A stretch of DNA of 64,000 bases from positions 848,096-912,095 of the forward strand of contig NZ_JAJGAK010000001.1 in the NCBI RefSeq assembly GCF_020866925.1, read 5' to 3'. Position 1 is the first letter of the stretch. Each line of letters opens with the position of its first letter. The notes below the pieces were generated by a model. That model made no database searches and was not told where the DNA came from. It worked only from the letters and a program-made list of their open reading frames with translations. The translations under genes were made by a program, and so were the position numbers. The stretch is from Noviluteimonas lactosilytica (GTDB lineage Bacteria > Pseudomonadota > Gammaproteobacteria > Xanthomonadales > Xanthomonadaceae). Shown one piece after another: positions 39,155 to 59,503 of the stretch.

Positions 39155-39694
39155 TTAGTTGCGGAACGGGAAGCGGAAGGCTTCGAGCAGGGCCTTGGCC
39201 TCCGCGTCGGTCTTCGCCGTGGTGGTGATCGCGATGTCCATGCCGCGCATGGCGTCAACCTGGTCGAAATCGATCTCCGGGAAGATGATCTGTTCCTTGA
39301 TGCCCATGTTGTAGTTGCCGCGGCCGTCGAACGAACGACCCGACACGCCGCGGAAGTCGCGGACGCGCGGCAGCGAGATGTTGATCAGGCGATCCAGGAA
39401 CTCGAACATGCGGGCGCGGCGCAAGGTCACCTTGCAGCCGATCGGCCAACCGTCGCGGATCTTGAACGAAGCCACCGAGATGCGCGACTTGGTGACCAAC
39501 GGCTTCTGGCCGGAGATCTTGGCCATGTCGGCCACCGCGTTCTCGAGGATCTTCTTGTTCGCCGCCGCTTCGCCCACGCCCATGTTGAGCGTGACCTTGA
39601 CGAGCTTCGGCACTTGCATCGGATTGGTGTAGCCGAACTGCTTCATCAGCTTCGGCACCACTTCTTCCTTGTAAATCTTTTCAAGCCGGGTCAT
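39155..39694 (-). CDS. rplE: 50S ribosomal protein L5
   Basis: 5S rRNA and P-site tRNA contact in the central protuberance. 179 residues, with [58 protein letters not shown], and C-terminal [16 protein letters not shown], all family blocks. In enterics the start of this gene is the S8 repression site. Confidence 0.97.
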   Translation of the reverse strand: MTRLEKIYKEEVVPKLMKQFGYTNPMQVPKLVKVTLNMGVGEAAANKKILENAVADMAKISGQKPLVTKSRISVASFKIRDGWPIGCKVTLRRARMFEFLDRLINISLPRVRDFRGVSGRSFDGRGNYNMGIKEQIIFPEIDFDQVDAMRGMDIAITTTAKTDAEAKALLEAFRFPFRN

Positions 39695-39715
39695 GACATT
39701 TCCTCGGACGGCTTA

Positions 39716-40030
39716 TCAGCCGTCGATTGCTTCACCACTGGAGCGGAACACACGCAATTTGCGTCCATCCTCCAGGACCTTGAATCCGATGCGCTCGCCC
39801 TTGCCCGTCGCCGGGTTGAAGAGCATCACGTTCGAGATGTGGATCGGCGCTTCGCGCTCGATCACGCCGCCGGCCTGGCCGGCTTGCGGGTTCGGCTTGG
39901 TGTGGCGCTTGATGACGTTGACGTTGGACACGACGACCTTGTCGCCGGCCACGCGCACCACGTCACCACGCTTGCCCTTGTCCTTGCCGGAGATGACGAC
40001 CACCTGGTCGCCCTTGCGGATACGGTTCAT
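39716..40030 (-). CDS. rplX: 50S ribosomal protein L24
   Basis: Early assembly protein near the tunnel exit. 104 residues with the KOW motif ([21 protein letters not shown]) and [20 protein letters not shown]. It lies 14 bases after rplN. Confidence 0.97.
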   Translation of the reverse strand: MNRIRKGDQVVVISGKDKGKRGDVVRVAGDKVVVSNVNVIKRHTKPNPQAGQAGGVIEREAPIHISNVMLFNPATGKGERIGFKVLEDGRKLRVFRSSGEAIDG

Positions 40031-40044
40031 TTGGCTTCCTCCGC

Positions 40045-40413
40045 TCAGAGCACTTCAGGCGCGAGCGAGACGATCTTCATGAACTTCTCGGAACGCAGCT
40101 CGCGGGTCACGGGCCCGAAGATGCGCGTACCGATCGGCTCGTGCTTGTTGTTGAGCAGCACCGCGGCGTTGCCGTCGAAGCGGATCAGCGAACCGTCGGC
40201 GCGGCGCACACCCTTGCGGGTACGGACCACGACGGCGTCGTAGACGTCGCCCTTCTTGACCTTGCCGCGCGGGATCGCGTCCTTGACGGTCACCTTGATG
40301 ATGTCGCCGATGTGGGCATAGCGGCGCTTCGAACCACCGAGCACCTTGATGCACATCAGTTCCTTGGCGCCCGAGTTGTCGGCGGCATCGAGATAGCTCT
40401 GCATCTGGATCAT
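40045..40413 (-). CDS. rplN: 50S ribosomal protein L14
   Basis: Intersubunit-face protein. 122 residues starting [21 protein letters not shown] and containing [21 protein letters not shown]; length and sequence are standard. It is the first gene of the classical spc operon, but no promoter stands out in the 15-base gap after rpsQ, so transcription probably continues from the S10 operon. Confidence 0.97.
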   Translation of the reverse strand: MIQMQSYLDAADNSGAKELMCIKVLGGSKRRYAHIGDIIKVTVKDAIPRGKVKKGDVYDAVVVRTRKGVRRADGSLIRFDGNAAVLLNNKHEPIGTRIFGPVTRELRSEKFMKIVSLAPEVL

Positions 40414-40428
40414 GGCTGTCTCTCCTCC

Positions 40429-40692
40429 TTACTCGGCCGCGCGCGTCAGAATTTCGACGACACGCCAGTTCTTGGTCTTCGACATCGGCGCGCATTCGGC
40501 GATGCGCACGACATCGCCTTCCTTGCAAGCGTTGTCGGCGTCATGCGCGTGCAGCTTGGTCGAGCGGCGGATGTACTTACCGTACAGCGCGTGCTTGACC
40601 TGGCGCTCGACGAGCACGGTGATGGTCTTGTCCATCTTGTTGCTGACGACGCGGCCTTCGACCGTGTGCAGCTTCTTGGTGTTCTCGTTCAT
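40429..40692 (-). CDS. rpsQ: 30S ribosomal protein S17
   Basis: Early 30S assembly protein. 87 residues with [21 protein letters not shown] and KTNWRVVEI-type ending ([15 protein letters not shown]), the S17 OB-fold. Last gene of the S10 operon in the usual numbering. Confidence 0.97.
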   Translation of the reverse strand: MNENTKKLHTVEGRVVSNKMDKTITVLVERQVKHALYGKYIRRSTKLHAHDADNACKEGDVVRIAECAPMSKTKNWRVVEILTRAAE

Positions 40693-40703
40693 CGTCGAGT
40701 CCC

Positions 40704-40901
40704 TTACTTCTTGGCCACGTCGCCGAGCAGCATGTTCACGCGCGCGATTTCGCGGCGAACACGGCGGGCTTCATGGGTCTTGGCCGGCGGCAGCTGGCCC
40801 GTGGCCTTCTGCATGCGGAGCGCGAACTGCTCCTTCTGCAGGTCCACGAGGTGGGCCTTCAGTTCCGCGGCGTTCTTCTGACGCAGTTCCTTGAGTTCCA
40901 T
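40704..40901 (-). CDS. rpmC: 50S ribosomal protein L29
   Basis: Helical 50S protein at the tunnel exit, a docking area for trigger factor and SRP. 65 residues, [18 protein letters not shown], then [27 protein letters not shown]. It shares one base with the rplP stop (TGATG), so it is coupled to L16. Confidence 0.97.
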   Translation of the reverse strand: MELKELRQKNAAELKAHLVDLQKEQFALRMQKATGQLPPAKTHEARRVRREIARVNMLLGDVAKK

Positions 40902-41314
40902 CAGCGCACCGTCCGGGTCACGAAAGTGGTGGTCACCGACAGCTTCGCCGCGGCCAGGCGGAACGCCTCGCGTGCGACTTCTTCGCTGACGCCTTCGATT
41001 TCATAGATCATGCGGCCCGGCTGGATCTGCGCGACCCAGTATTCGACGTTGCCCTTACCCGAACCCATTCGAACTTCGATGGGCTTCTTGGTGATCGGCT
41101 TGTCGGGGAACACGCGGATCCACATCTTGCCGCCGCGCTTCACGTAGCGGCTGATCGAGCGGCGGGCCGCTTCGATCTGGCGCGCGGTGAGCTGGCCGAA
41201 CGCGGTCGACTTCAGACCGTATTCGCCGAACGACACGGCGTTTGCACTCCAGCTCAGGCCGTCGTTACGGCCCTTGTGCATCTTGCGATATTTGGTGCGC
41301 TTCGGTTGCAACAT
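40901..41314 (-). CDS. rplP: 50S ribosomal protein L16
   Basis: A-site protein needed for 50S maturation. 137 residues starting [20 protein letters not shown], the invariant L16 start, with [17 protein letters not shown] [23 protein letters not shown]. It lies two bases after rpsC. Confidence 0.97.
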   Translation of the reverse strand: MLQPKRTKYRKMHKGRNDGLSWSANAVSFGEYGLKSTAFGQLTARQIEAARRSISRYVKRGGKMWIRVFPDKPITKKPIEVRMGSGKGNVEYWVAQIQPGRMIYEIEGVSEEVAREAFRLAAAKLSVTTTFVTRTVR

Positions 41315-41316
41315 GA

Positions 41317-42060
<744 letters not shown>

Positions 42061-42075
42061 CGTCTTATCTCCGCC

Positions 42076-42411
42076 TTACTTGCCGGCACCGACAACCACA
42101 GTGATGTGGCTGGTGCGCTTGAGGATCCGGGTGCCGCGGCCCTTCGCGCGCGCCATGAAGCGCTTCAGCGTGGGACCTTCGTCGACCATGATGGTCTTGA
42201 CCCGGAGTTCGTCGACGTCCGCACCCTGGTTGTTCTCGGCGTTGGCGATCGCCGACTCCACGACCTTGCGGATCATGGCGGCGGCTTTCTTGTCCGAGAA
42301 CTTCAGCAGGTTGACGGCGCGTTCGGCCGACAGGCCACGCACCTGGTCGGCGACCAGGCGCGCCTTCTGGGCGGAGATGCGCGCGCTGCGCAGGATGGCT
42401 TTCGCTTCCAT
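42076..42411 (-). CDS. rplV: 50S ribosomal protein L22
   Basis: Lines the exit tunnel; its loop is a site of macrolide resistance changes. 111 residues from ATG at 42411 ([20 protein letters not shown]), the N-terminus of relatives. Two further in-frame ATGs lie upstream, but they add non-conserved residues. The loop region ([19 protein letters not shown]) is intact. Confidence 0.96.
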   Translation of the reverse strand: MEAKAILRSARISAQKARLVADQVRGLSAERAVNLLKFSDKKAAAMIRKVVESAIANAENNQGADVDELRVKTIMVDEGPTLKRFMARAKGRGTRILKRTSHITVVVGAGK

Positions 42412-42421
42412 GGTCATCTCC

Positions 42422-42691
42422 TTACTTCCCGGCCTTCTTGTCGCCGCCATGACCCTTGAACGTACGGGTCAGGGCGAACTCGCCAAGCTTGTGGCCAACC
42501 ATGTTTTCGTTGACCAGGACCGGGATGTGGTTCTTGCCGTTGTGCACGGCGATGGTGAAGCCGACCATTTCCGGCATGACCATCGAACGACGCGACCAGG
42601 TCTTGATCGGCTTCTTGTTGTTGCCCGCGGTCTCCACCTTCTTGATCAGGTGGTGGTCGACGAACGGACCCTTCTTCAGTGAACGTGCCAT
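42422..42691 (-). CDS. rpsS: 30S ribosomal protein S19
   Basis: Head protein next to S13. 89 residues, [19 protein letters not shown] then [40 protein letters not shown] at the end. It lies six bases after rplB. Confidence 0.97.
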   Translation of the reverse strand: MARSLKKGPFVDHHLIKKVETAGNNKKPIKTWSRRSMVMPEMVGFTIAVHNGKNHIPVLVNENMVGHKLGEFALTRTFKGHGGDKKAGK

Positions 42692-42697
42692 GGTCGA

Positions 42698-43525
42698 TTA
42701 GCCCCTGCGGTCGCGCACGATGAATTGCGTGGTGCGCTTGTTCTTGCGCGTCTTGTAACCCTTGGTCGGAACACCCCACGGGGTGACCGGATGCGGGTTG
42801 CCCTGGCCGGCCTTCGCCTCGCCACCACCGTGCGGGTGATCGACGGGGTTCATCGCGGCGCCGCGCACGGTCGGCTTGATGCCGCGCCAGCGCTTCGCGC
42901 CCGCCTTGCCCAGCTTCTCGAGGTTGTGTTCGACGTTGCCGACTTCACCGACGGTCGCGCGGCACTCGGCCGGCACCTTGCGCATTTCGCCGGAGCGAAG
43001 ACGCAGCGTGGCGTAACCGGATTCGCGCGCGATCAGCTGCACGCCGGCGCCAGCGGCGCGAGCGAGCTGCGCACCCTTGCCCGGCTTCATCTCGATGCAA
43101 TGCACCGTGGAGCCGACCGGGATGTTGCGCAGGGGCAGCGTGTTGCCGACCTTGATCGGGGCGTCGCGGCCCGCGATCACCTGGTCGCCGCTCTTCAGGC
43201 CCTTCGGGGCGATGATGTAGCGACGCTCGCCATCGACGTAGCACAGCAGCGCGATGTGCGCGGTGCGGTTGGGATCGTATTCGATCCGCTCCACGCGCGC
43301 CGGAATGCCTTCCTTGTCGCGCTTGAAGTCGATGATGCGGTAGTTCTGCTTGTGGCCACCGCCGATGTGGCGGGTGGTGATGCGACCGTGGTGGTTACGG
43401 CCGCCCGTCTTTGCCTTCTTCTCGACCAGCGCGGCGAACGGCGCACCCTTGTGCAGGTCCGGCGTCACGACACGGACCGCCGAACGGCGACCGGGGGAAG
43501 TGGGCTTGAAAGTCATCAATGCCAT
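42698..43525 (-). CDS. rplB: 50S ribosomal protein L2
   Basis: Essential for subunit joining and peptidyl transferase. 275 residues with [19 protein letters not shown], and the conserved [19 protein letters not shown] segment (here [20 protein letters not shown]) carrying the functionally important His. It lies ten bases after rplW. Confidence 0.98.
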   Translation of the reverse strand: MALMTFKPTSPGRRSAVRVVTPDLHKGAPFAALVEKKAKTGGRNHHGRITTRHIGGGHKQNYRIIDFKRDKEGIPARVERIEYDPNRTAHIALLCYVDGERRYIIAPKGLKSGDQVIAGRDAPIKVGNTLPLRNIPVGSTVHCIEMKPGKGAQLARAAGAGVQLIARESGYATLRLRSGEMRKVPAECRATVGEVGNVEHNLEKLGKAGAKRWRGIKPTVRGAAMNPVDHPHGGGEAKAGQGNPHPVTPWGVPTKGYKTRKNKRTTQFIVRDRRG

Positions 43526-43535
43526 GGGTCTGTCC

Positions 43536-43835
43536 TCAGGCCTTGGCCATCATCACGTCGATCGACTGGCCTTCGGCCAGCTTGACGTACGCCTTGCGCC
43601 AGTCGCCGCGCTTGCCCGTGCGGAACTTGAAGGACTTGTTCTTGCCCTTCACGTTCACGACGTTCACCGCTTCGACCTTCACGTCGAAGATCTGCTCGAC
43701 CGCGGCCTTGACGTCGGCCTTGGTGGCAGTCTTCGCGATCTCGAAGACGTACTGATTCGACACTTCCTGCAGGCGAGCGGTCTTTTCGGACACGCGCGGC
43801 GCACGGATCACTTCATAAACGTTGGTCGTGCTCAT
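43536..43835 (-). CDS. rplW: 50S ribosomal protein L23
   Basis: Tunnel-exit protein and main docking site for trigger factor. 99 residues from ATG at 43835 ([19 protein letters not shown]). The ATG overlaps the rplD stop (ATGA). The trigger-factor loop and the [23 protein letters not shown]-terminal region are normal. Confidence 0.96.
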   Translation of the reverse strand: MSTTNVYEVIRAPRVSEKTARLQEVSNQYVFEIAKTATKADVKAAVEQIFDVKVEAVNVVNVKGKNKSFKFRTGKRGDWRKAYVKLAEGQSIDVMMAKA

Positions 43836-44437
43836 GCGAGCCACTCCTCGATCTTCTTGACCGCATCGGCCGTGATCACGACCGAGTCGGCGCCCACGAG
43901 GGCGACCGGGTCGAGGCCCTGCACGTCGCGCACTTCGACGTACGGCAGGTTGCGCGCGGACAGGTACAGCGATTCCGACGCATCCTCGGTGACGATCAGC
44001 GGACGCTTGCCGACTTCCAGGCCCTGCAGCTTGGCGATCAGGCCCTTCGTCTTCGGACCGTCGATGTCGAACGACTCGACGACCATGATGCGGCCCTGGC
44101 GATTGAGTTCCGACAGGATCGCGGAGATCGCCGCGCGGTACATCTTGCGGTTGACCTTCTGCGCGAAGCTGCGCGGCTTCGCCGCGAACGTCACGCCGCC
44201 GCCGACGAAGATCGGAGCCGTCAGCGCGCCATGACGCGCACCGCCGCCCTTCTGCTTCTTCGACTTCTTCGTGGTGCCGTTGACTTCCGAACGCGTCTTC
44301 TGCGCCTTGGTGCCGGCGCGACCCGCGTTGCGGTAGGCGACGACGACCTGGTGGACCAGATCTTCGGAGAATTCGCGGCCGAACACTGCGTCCGAAACGG
44401 ACAGCGTGTTCTTGCTGTTATTGATGGACAGTTCCAT
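43832..44437 (-). CDS. rplD: 50S ribosomal protein L4
   Basis: Lines the exit tunnel; in E. coli it also represses its own S10 operon by acting on the leader RNA. 201 residues with the extended loop [23 protein letters not shown] and [18 protein letters not shown] ([20 protein letters not shown]). A hairpin with a U-rich tail in the rpsJ leader (45511-45546) could be its target here. Confidence 0.97.
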   Translation of the reverse strand: MELSINNSKNTLSVSDAVFGREFSEDLVHQVVVAYRNAGRAGTKAQKTRSEVNGTTKKSKKQKGGGARHGALTAPIFVGGGVTFAAKPRSFAQKVNRKMYRAAISAILSELNRQGRIMVVESFDIDGPKTKGLIAKLQGLEVGKRPLIVTEDASESLYLSARNLPYVEVRDVQGLDPVALVGADSVVITADAVKKIEEWLA

Positions 44438-44439
44438 CG

Positions 44440-45096
44440 TCAGACTCCCTTGCTCGTCGGACGCACGATCACGTCGCCACCCGGCGCGCCCGGAACGGCG
44501 CCGCGCACGGCGATCAGGCCGCGTTCGGCGTCGACCTTGACGACCTTGAGGTTCTGCGTCGTCTGGGTTTCGGCACCCATGTGACCCGACATCTTCTTGC
44601 CCGGGAAAACGCGGCCCGGCGTCTGGCGCTGGCCGATCGAACCCGGCGAACGATGCGACAACGAGTTACCGTGCGTCGCGTCGCCCATGGTGAAGTTCCA
44701 GCGCTTGATCGTGCCCTGGAAGCCCTTGCCCTTGGTGATGCCCTGGACGTCGACGGCCTGGCCGACTTCGAAGATGTCGGCGCGGATTTCGCCGCCGATC
44801 TGGAAGTCGGAGATCTTGTCGTCGGCCACGCGCAGTTCCCACAAGCCGCGACCCGCTTCCACCTTCGCCTTCGCGAGGTGGCCTGCTTCCGGCTTGTTGA
44901 TCAGCGCAGCGCGCTTCACGCCGACGGTGACCTGGACGGCGCTGTAGCCGTCGGTCTCGACCGTCTTGATCTGCGTGATGCGGTTCGGGGTGGCTTCGAT
45001 CAGGGTCACCGGGATGGACTTGCCATCTTCGGTAAACACGCGGCTCATGCCGGCCTTGCGGCCGACGATGCCCAACGAATGCTTCTTCGCGGTCAT
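44440..45096 (-). CDS. rplC: 50S ribosomal protein L3
   Basis: Early 50S assembly protein near the peptidyl transferase centre. 218 residues: [20 protein letters not shown] at the start, the long loop with [20 protein letters not shown] (containing the Gln150-type methylated region [20 protein letters not shown]). It lies 11 bases after rpsJ. Confidence 0.97.
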   Translation of the reverse strand: MTAKKHSLGIVGRKAGMSRVFTEDGKSIPVTLIEATPNRITQIKTVETDGYSAVQVTVGVKRAALINKPEAGHLAKAKVEAGRGLWELRVADDKISDFQIGGEIRADIFEVGQAVDVQGITKGKGFQGTIKRWNFTMGDATHGNSLSHRSPGSIGQRQTPGRVFPGKKMSGHMGAETQTTQNLKVVKVDAERGLIAVRGAVPGAPGGDVIVRPTSKGV

Positions 45097-45107
45097 GGTG
45101 GCGGGCC

Positions 45108-45419
<312 letters not shown>

Positions 45420-45510
45420 GACGGGTATTCCTCGTGGAAAGAGCGAAGGGTCGGCCTCTGGGTGTGCCGGCCCCTAACGGGCATTTCTGAAGCTTGGATG
45501 TAAAGCGTCC

Positions 45511-45546
45511 TTCAAAATCAAAGGCGGGCCGGTTTCCCGGTCCGCC
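45511..45546 (-). terminator. Candidate attenuator hairpin in the S10 operon leader
   Basis: On the leftward RNA GGCGGACCGG (45546-45537), loop GAAA, CCGGCCCGCC (45532-45523), with one internal A/C mismatch, followed by the U-rich UUUGAUUUUG (45522-45513). The shape is that of an intrinsic terminator inside the leader, about 170 bases after the predicted start and 92 before rpsJ, as expected of an attenuation site. Confidence 0.6.
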
Positions 45547-45720
45547 CAGACGGAATCGTGAACGCGCAAGCGGCCCCGCCATGAATGTCCCGAAAATCTT
45601 CGGAACGGGCGGAGCGCTGCCGCGCGACATCTCCCTGTCTGGCGAAAACGAGGTACGTCCTGTCCCTCATTTCGCTGGTCCCTGGGCCCTCCTCAATGAG
45701 GCAGGCCGCGAGGGTCTTGC

Positions 45721-45750
45721 ATTCTAGGGGGTGTCCGAGGGGAATGGCAA
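45721..45750 (-). promoter_or_regulatory. S10 operon promoter
   Basis: On the minus strand TTGCCA (45750-45745) and TAGAAT (45726-45721) are 18 bases apart. The start would be near 45714, giving a leader of about 295 bases to rpsJ. The -35 lies within a hairpin-forming inverted repeat (CCGAGGGG-AATGG at 45735-45747 with CCATTCCCTCGG at 45752-45763) that follows the tuf stop. The 359-base tuf-rpsJ spacer contains no gene besides this promoter, the hairpin and the attenuator. Confidence 0.6.
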
Positions 45751-45772
45751 CCCATTCCCTCGGAAAACCCCT

Positions 45773-46976
45773 GATTTCTTACTTGAGGATCTTCGCCACC
45801 ACGCCGGCGCCGACCGTACGGCCGCCTTCGCGGATCGCGAAGCGCAGGCCGTCGTCCATCGCCACCGGGTTGATGAGCTCGACCGTCATCTTGATGTTGT
45901 CGCCCGGCATGACCATTTCCACGCCTTCCGGCAGGGTCACGGCGCCCGTGATGTCGGTCGTGCGGAAGTAGAACTGCGGGCGGTAGCCCTTGAAGAACGG
46001 CGTGTGGCGGCCGCCTTCGTCCTTCGACAGCACGTACACCTCGGCTTCGAACGTCGTGTGCGGGGTGATCGAACCCGGCTTGGCCAGCACCTGGCCGCGC
46101 TCCACGTCGTCACGCTTGGTGCCGCGCAGCAGCAGGCCCGCGTTGTCGCCCGCCTGGCCCTGGTCCAGCAGCTTGCGGAACATTTCCACGCCCGTGACCG
46201 TCGTCTTCTGCGTCGGGCGGATGCCGACGATTTCGATTTCGTCACCGACCTTGATGATGCCGCGCTCGATACGGCCGGTCACCACGGTGCCGCGGCCCGA
46301 GATCGAGAACACGTCTTCCACCGGCATCAGGAACGGCTTGTCGATCGCGCGCTCCGGCAGCGGGATGAACGAGTCCAGCGCGTCCACCAGCTTCAGGATC
46401 GCCGGCACGCCGATCTCCGACTGGTCGCCTTCCAGCGCCAGGCGGGCCGAACCGTGCACGATCGGGGTGTCGTCGCCCGGGAACTCGTACTTGGTCAGCA
46501 GCTCGCGCACTTCCATCTCGACCAGCTCGAGCAGCTCGGCGTCGTCCACCATGTCGGCCTTGTTCAGGAACACGACGATGTACGGCACGCCGACCTGGCG
46601 CGACAGCAGGATGTGTTCGCGCGTCTGCGGCATCGGGCCGTCGGCGGCCGAGCACACCAGGATCGCGCCGTCCATCTGCGCCGCACCCGTGATCATGTTC
46701 TTGACGTAGTCCGCGTGGCCCGGGCAGTCGACGTGCGCGTAGTGGCGCGTCGCCGATTCGTATTCCACGTGCGCCGTCGAGATCGTGATGCCGCGCGCCT
46801 TCTCTTCCGGCGCCGCGTCGATCGCGTCATATGCCTTGAACTCGCCGCCGAAACGTTCCGCGCCCACCTTCGTCAGCGCCGCCGTCAGCGTCGTCTTGCC
46901 GTGGTCGACGTGACCGATCGTGCCCACGTTCACGTGGGGCTTGGTGCGTTCGAACTTACCCTTGGCCATGGCTCTT
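45773..46976. repeat. tuf duplication, copy A (1.2 kb)
   Basis: Identical as far as I can see to 62795-63998: from the GATTTC before the stop codon through the coding region to the CTCTT just before the start. Proteins are the same residue for residue, and translations of other frames also match, so the DNA is the same. Flanks differ at once on both sides. Confidence 0.9.
45779..46969 (-). CDS. tufA: Elongation factor Tu (copy A)
   Basis: Delivers aminoacyl-tRNA to the ribosome as a GTP complex. 396 residues. G1 [10 protein letters not shown] (19-28), G3 [13 protein letters not shown]4 NKADM, G5 [18 protein letters not shown] switch region; domain II and III follow with the kirromycin- and tRNA-contact sequences typical of gammaproteobacteria. 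It follows fusA by 41 bases in the str operon. The protein is identical to copy B at 62801-63991. Confidence 0.98.
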   Translation of the reverse strand: MAKGKFERTKPHVNVGTIGHVDHGKTTLTAALTKVGAERFGGEFKAYDAIDAAPEEKARGITISTAHVEYESATRHYAHVDCPGHADYVKNMITGAAQMDGAILVCSAADGPMPQTREHILLSRQVGVPYIVVFLNKADMVDDAELLELVEMEVRELLTKYEFPGDDTPIVHGSARLALEGDQSEIGVPAILKLVDALDSFIPLPERAIDKPFLMPVEDVFSISGRGTVVTGRIERGIIKVGDEIEIVGIRPTQKTTVTGVEMFRKLLDQGQAGDNAGLLLRGTKRDDVERGQVLAKPGSITPHTTFEAEVYVLSKDEGGRHTPFFKGYRPQFYFRTTDITGAVTLPEGVEMVMPGDNIKMTVELINPVAMDDGLRFAIREGGRTVGAGVVAKILK

Positions 46977-47010
46977 TAACTCCGCAATTTCAATATGTGT
47001 GTGTAGACGA

Positions 47011-49101
<2,091 letters not shown>

Positions 49102-49148
49102 GGGAATCTCTCGTTTTCTCGGATCGGACGGATGTCCGGAAGGCCGAA

Positions 49149-49164
49149 GCCGCCTTGCGGCGGC
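49149..49164. promoter_or_regulatory. Tetraloop hairpin in the rpsG-fusA spacer
   Basis: GCCGCC (49149-49154), loop TTGC, GGCGGC (49159-49164). On the leftward RNA the loop is GCAA (GNRA). A second small hairpin TGCTCT/AGAGCA lies nearby at about 49205-49218. The 133-base gap is the longest within the str operon proper, while rpsL and rpsG are only 17 bases apart. Confidence 0.4.
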
Positions 49165-49234
49165 TCGGACGGATGCGGCGGCTCAGCGCCGCGACGGGCC
49201 CGGCATGCTCTTCAGAGCAAGGGGGCCCGCGTGA

Positions 49235-49702
49235 TCACCAGCGGTAGTGCGCGAACGCCTTGTTCGCTTCCGCCATGCGGTGGGTTTCTTCGCGCTTCTT
49301 GATCGCGCCGCCGCGGTTCTCGGAGGCGTCGAGCAGCTCGCCGGCAAGCTTGCGCGGCATGCTGTTCTCGCCGCGCTTGCGGGCGGATTCGATCAGCCAG
49401 CGCATCGCCAGCGCCATGCGGCGCGACGAGCGGACTTCAACGGGAACCTGGTACGTGGCGCCGCCGACGCGACGCGACTTCACTTCGACCGACGGCGAAA
49501 CGTTGCCGAGGGCCTTTTCGACGAGCTCGAGGGCGTTGGCGTTCTTTTCGCCGATCACGTCCATCGCGCCGTACACGATCTTCTCGGCGACCGACTTCTT
49601 GCCGCTCTGCATGACCATGTTGATGAAGCGCGCGATCGTCTCGCTGCCGTGCTTCGGATCGGCGAGGACGGTGCGCTGCGGAGTGGAACCTTTACGCGAC
49701 AT
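49235..49702 (-). CDS. rpsG: 30S ribosomal protein S7
   Basis: Primary head-domain binder; represses the str operon in E. coli. 155 residues: [55 protein letters not shown]. It lies 17 bases after rpsL. Confidence 0.97.
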   Translation of the reverse strand: MSRKGSTPQRTVLADPKHGSETIARFINMVMQSGKKSVAEKIVYGAMDVIGEKNANALELVEKALGNVSPSVEVKSRRVGGATYQVPVEVRSSRRMALAMRWLIESARKRGENSMPRKLAGELLDASENRGGAIKKREETHRMAEANKAFAHYRW

Positions 49703-49719
49703 GTTCGATGACCCCTAAA

Positions 49720-50094
49720 TCAGGACTTCGGGCGCTTGGCGCCGTACTTGGAACGACCCTGGCGACGCTTGCTGACGCCGGCGGCGTCGAGCGAACCGCG
49801 CACGGTGTGGTAACGCACGCCCGGCAGATCCTTGACGCGGCCGCCGCGGATCAGCACGACCGAGTGCTCCTGCAGGTTGTGGCCTTCGCCGCCGATGTAC
49901 GAGATGACCTCGTAGCCGTTGGTGAGGCGCACCTTCGCGACCTTGCGAAGCGCCGAGTTCGGCTTCTTCGGGGTGGTCGTGTAGACGCGGGTGCAGACGC
50001 CGCGGCGCTGCGGGCAGTTCGCCAGCGCGGGCGAAGTGCTCTTGTAGGTTTCCGGGCTGCGCGCCTTACGCACCAGCTGGTTGATCGTTGCCAT
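49720..50094 (-). CDS. rpsL: 30S ribosomal protein S12
   Basis: Decoding-centre protein. 124 residues from ATG at 50094 ([14 protein letters not shown]). [19 protein letters not shown] carries Lys43 and [13 protein letters not shown] carries Lys88, the residues changed in streptomycin-resistant mutants; both are the wild-type Lys here. The open frame upstream is leader sequence. It is the first gene of the str operon. Confidence 0.98.
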   Translation of the reverse strand: MATINQLVRKARSPETYKSTSPALANCPQRRGVCTRVYTTTPKKPNSALRKVAKVRLTNGYEVISYIGGEGHNLQEHSVVLIRGGRVKDLPGVRYHTVRGSLDAAGVSKRRQGRSKYGAKRPKS

Positions 50095-50136
50095 CGTGGG
50101 GCTCTTTTGAAGGACCTGGGGTCCGCGTGAATAACG

Positions 50137-50160
50137 AAGCAGGCCGGATCCGGCCTGCTT
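50137..50160. promoter_or_regulatory. Perfect palindrome at the predicted 5' end of the str mRNA
   Basis: AAGCAGGCCG (50137-50146), GATC centre, CGGCCTGCTT (50151-50160). On the leftward RNA it begins about three bases after the predicted start (near 50163) and folds into a ten-base stem. This may protect the 5' end, or at DNA level serve as an operator. Confidence 0.6.
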
Positions 50161-50169
50161 AGACGGAAA

Positions 50170-50199
50170 AGTATAGCCCGCGTGGACGAAAACCGTCAA
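50170..50199 (-). promoter_or_regulatory. str operon promoter
   Basis: On the minus strand TTGACG (50199-50194) and TATACT (50175-50170) are 18 bases apart, close to consensus. It sits in the 277-base rpoC-rpsL spacer, with the start near 50163 and a leader of about 70 bases. Two tandem CCCGACTCGGG units lie further upstream (50230-50266). Confidence 0.8.
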
Positions 50200-50229
50200 C
50201 GCGGGTTGCAATCGCGAAGGCAAGGCGCG

Positions 50230-50266
50230 ACCCGACTCGGGGCCGCAATGGGCAACCCGACTCGGG
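50230..50266. repeat. Tandem palindromic units ACCCGACTCGGG upstream of the str promoter
   Basis: Two copies of the 12-base ACCCGACTCGGG (50230-50241 and 50255-50266), 25 bases apart. Each contains the near-palindrome CCCGA-C-TCGGG. They lie about 67-103 bases upstream of the predicted str start and 106-142 bases beyond the rpoC stop. They could be binding sites or part of the rpoC 3' end; a further hairpin GACGGCC/GGCCGTC is at 50342-50359. Confidence 0.55.
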
Positions 50267-50371
50267 CTGCCCGGCCTTCGATGTTCCCGCCCGTCCTGGG
50301 CCGAAGACGAGGCGCTCCATGCGCCTCATTTCGTGGTCTGGGACGGCCCGCAGGCCGTCGCTTCGGAGGTT

Positions 50372-54607
<4,236 letters not shown>

Positions 54608-54634
54608 GGGTGTCTCCTGGTCGGCGGCGGCGGC

Positions 54635-58810
<4,176 letters not shown>

Positions 58811-58870
58811 GGTGGGCTACCGCCTCTCTCTGTCGGCCGCGCGCGGGCGGCCGGGGGAACGTCAAATTGC

Positions 58871-58929
58871 CAGTTGGGAGTCGCTGGTATTGCCGGCACC
58901 AGCACGCCTTCTCCCGCTACTTCCAACTG
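58871..58929. promoter_or_regulatory. Nested stem structure in the rplL-rpoB spacer
   Basis: Outer arms CAGTTGGGAGT (58871-58881) and ACTTCCAACTG (58919-58929), with one mismatch, enclose an inner hairpin GCTGGT/ACCAGC (58883-58888 with 58898-58903). It lies 60-120 bases upstream of rpoB. In E. coli the same spacer has an attenuator and an RNase III site; this structure could play the processing part. Confidence 0.5.
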
Positions 58930-59012
58930 TCAACTCGGTGATGGGTGACGCTTCGCTCCAGCAAAAACTCACGACGCTGAAGCGTTTACAACGGTGTTGC
59001 CTTGGAACGGCC

Positions 59013-59039
59013 AAAGGCCGGGGACTCTCGTCCCCAGCC
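59013..59039 (-). terminator. Candidate attenuator between rplL and rpoB
   Basis: On the leftward RNA GGGGAC (59035-59030), loop GAGA, GUCCCC (59025-59020), extended by GGC/GCC with one mismatch, and followed by UUU (59015-59013). It is positioned 39 bases after the rplL stop, like the partial terminator that lowers rpoBC expression relative to rplJL in E. coli. The U-run is short. Confidence 0.5.
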
Positions 59040-59077
59040 TTGGGTGGTCGCCAATGTCACCGGCGACGCAATTGCGA

Positions 59078-59452
59078 TTACTTGACTTCGACGGACGCGC
59101 CAGCGGCCTCGAGTTCCTTCTTGAACTTCTCGGACTCTTCCTTCGACACCGCTTCCTTGACGGTCTGCGGGGCGCCTTCGACGAGGTCCTTCGCTTCCTT
59201 CAGGCCCAGGCCGGTGATGGCGCGGACGGCCTTGATGACTTCGACCTTCTTCTCGCCGGCGGCCTTCAGGACGACGGTGAATTCGGTCTGCTCTTCGACC
59301 GGGGCAGCGGCGGCGGCCGGGCCGGCAGCGGCCATGACCGGGGCAGCGGCGGAAACGCCGAACTTCTCTTCGATGGCCTTGACCAGCTCCATCACTTCCA
59401 TCAGCGACTTCGCGGCGATGGCGTCAACGATCTGCTCGTTGGAAAGGGACAT
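59078..59452 (-). CDS. rplL: 50S ribosomal protein L7/L12
   Basis: Stalk protein that recruits translation GTPases. 124 residues: N-terminal dimerisation helices ([22 protein letters not shown]), an Ala-rich hinge (about 36-55), and the C-terminal factor-binding domain with [24 protein letters not shown]. It lies 51 bases after rplJ. Confidence 0.98.
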   Translation of the reverse strand: MSLSNEQIVDAIAAKSLMEVMELVKAIEEKFGVSAAAPVMAAAGPAAAAAPVEEQTEFTVVLKAAGEKKVEVIKAVRAITGLGLKEAKDLVEGAPQTVKEAVSKEESEKFKKELEAAGASVEVK

Positions 59453-59503
59453 GGTGATTACCTCTGGAAATTAAAAGTGGATTGAGACGATGTCGTGCCG
59501 GTA

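Noticed and set aside
45773..46976. tuf duplication as an assembly artefact
   Set aside because: Two tuf genes at these two positions (after fusA, and before tRNA-Trp/secE) are the normal state in many gammaproteobacteria, and the flanks are distinct. It remains worth confirming with long reads.
46971..46980. GCTCTTTAAC, resembling boxA antitermination sequence
   Set aside because: It lies on the plus strand, while all transcription here is leftward. On the transcribed strand it reads GTTAAAGAGC, which is the ribosome binding region of tuf.
58928..58933. TTGACA (minus strand) as a possible rpoB promoter -35
   Set aside because: No -10-like hexamer lies 16-18 bases downstream, and the motif is at the edge of the outer stem of the spacer structure.
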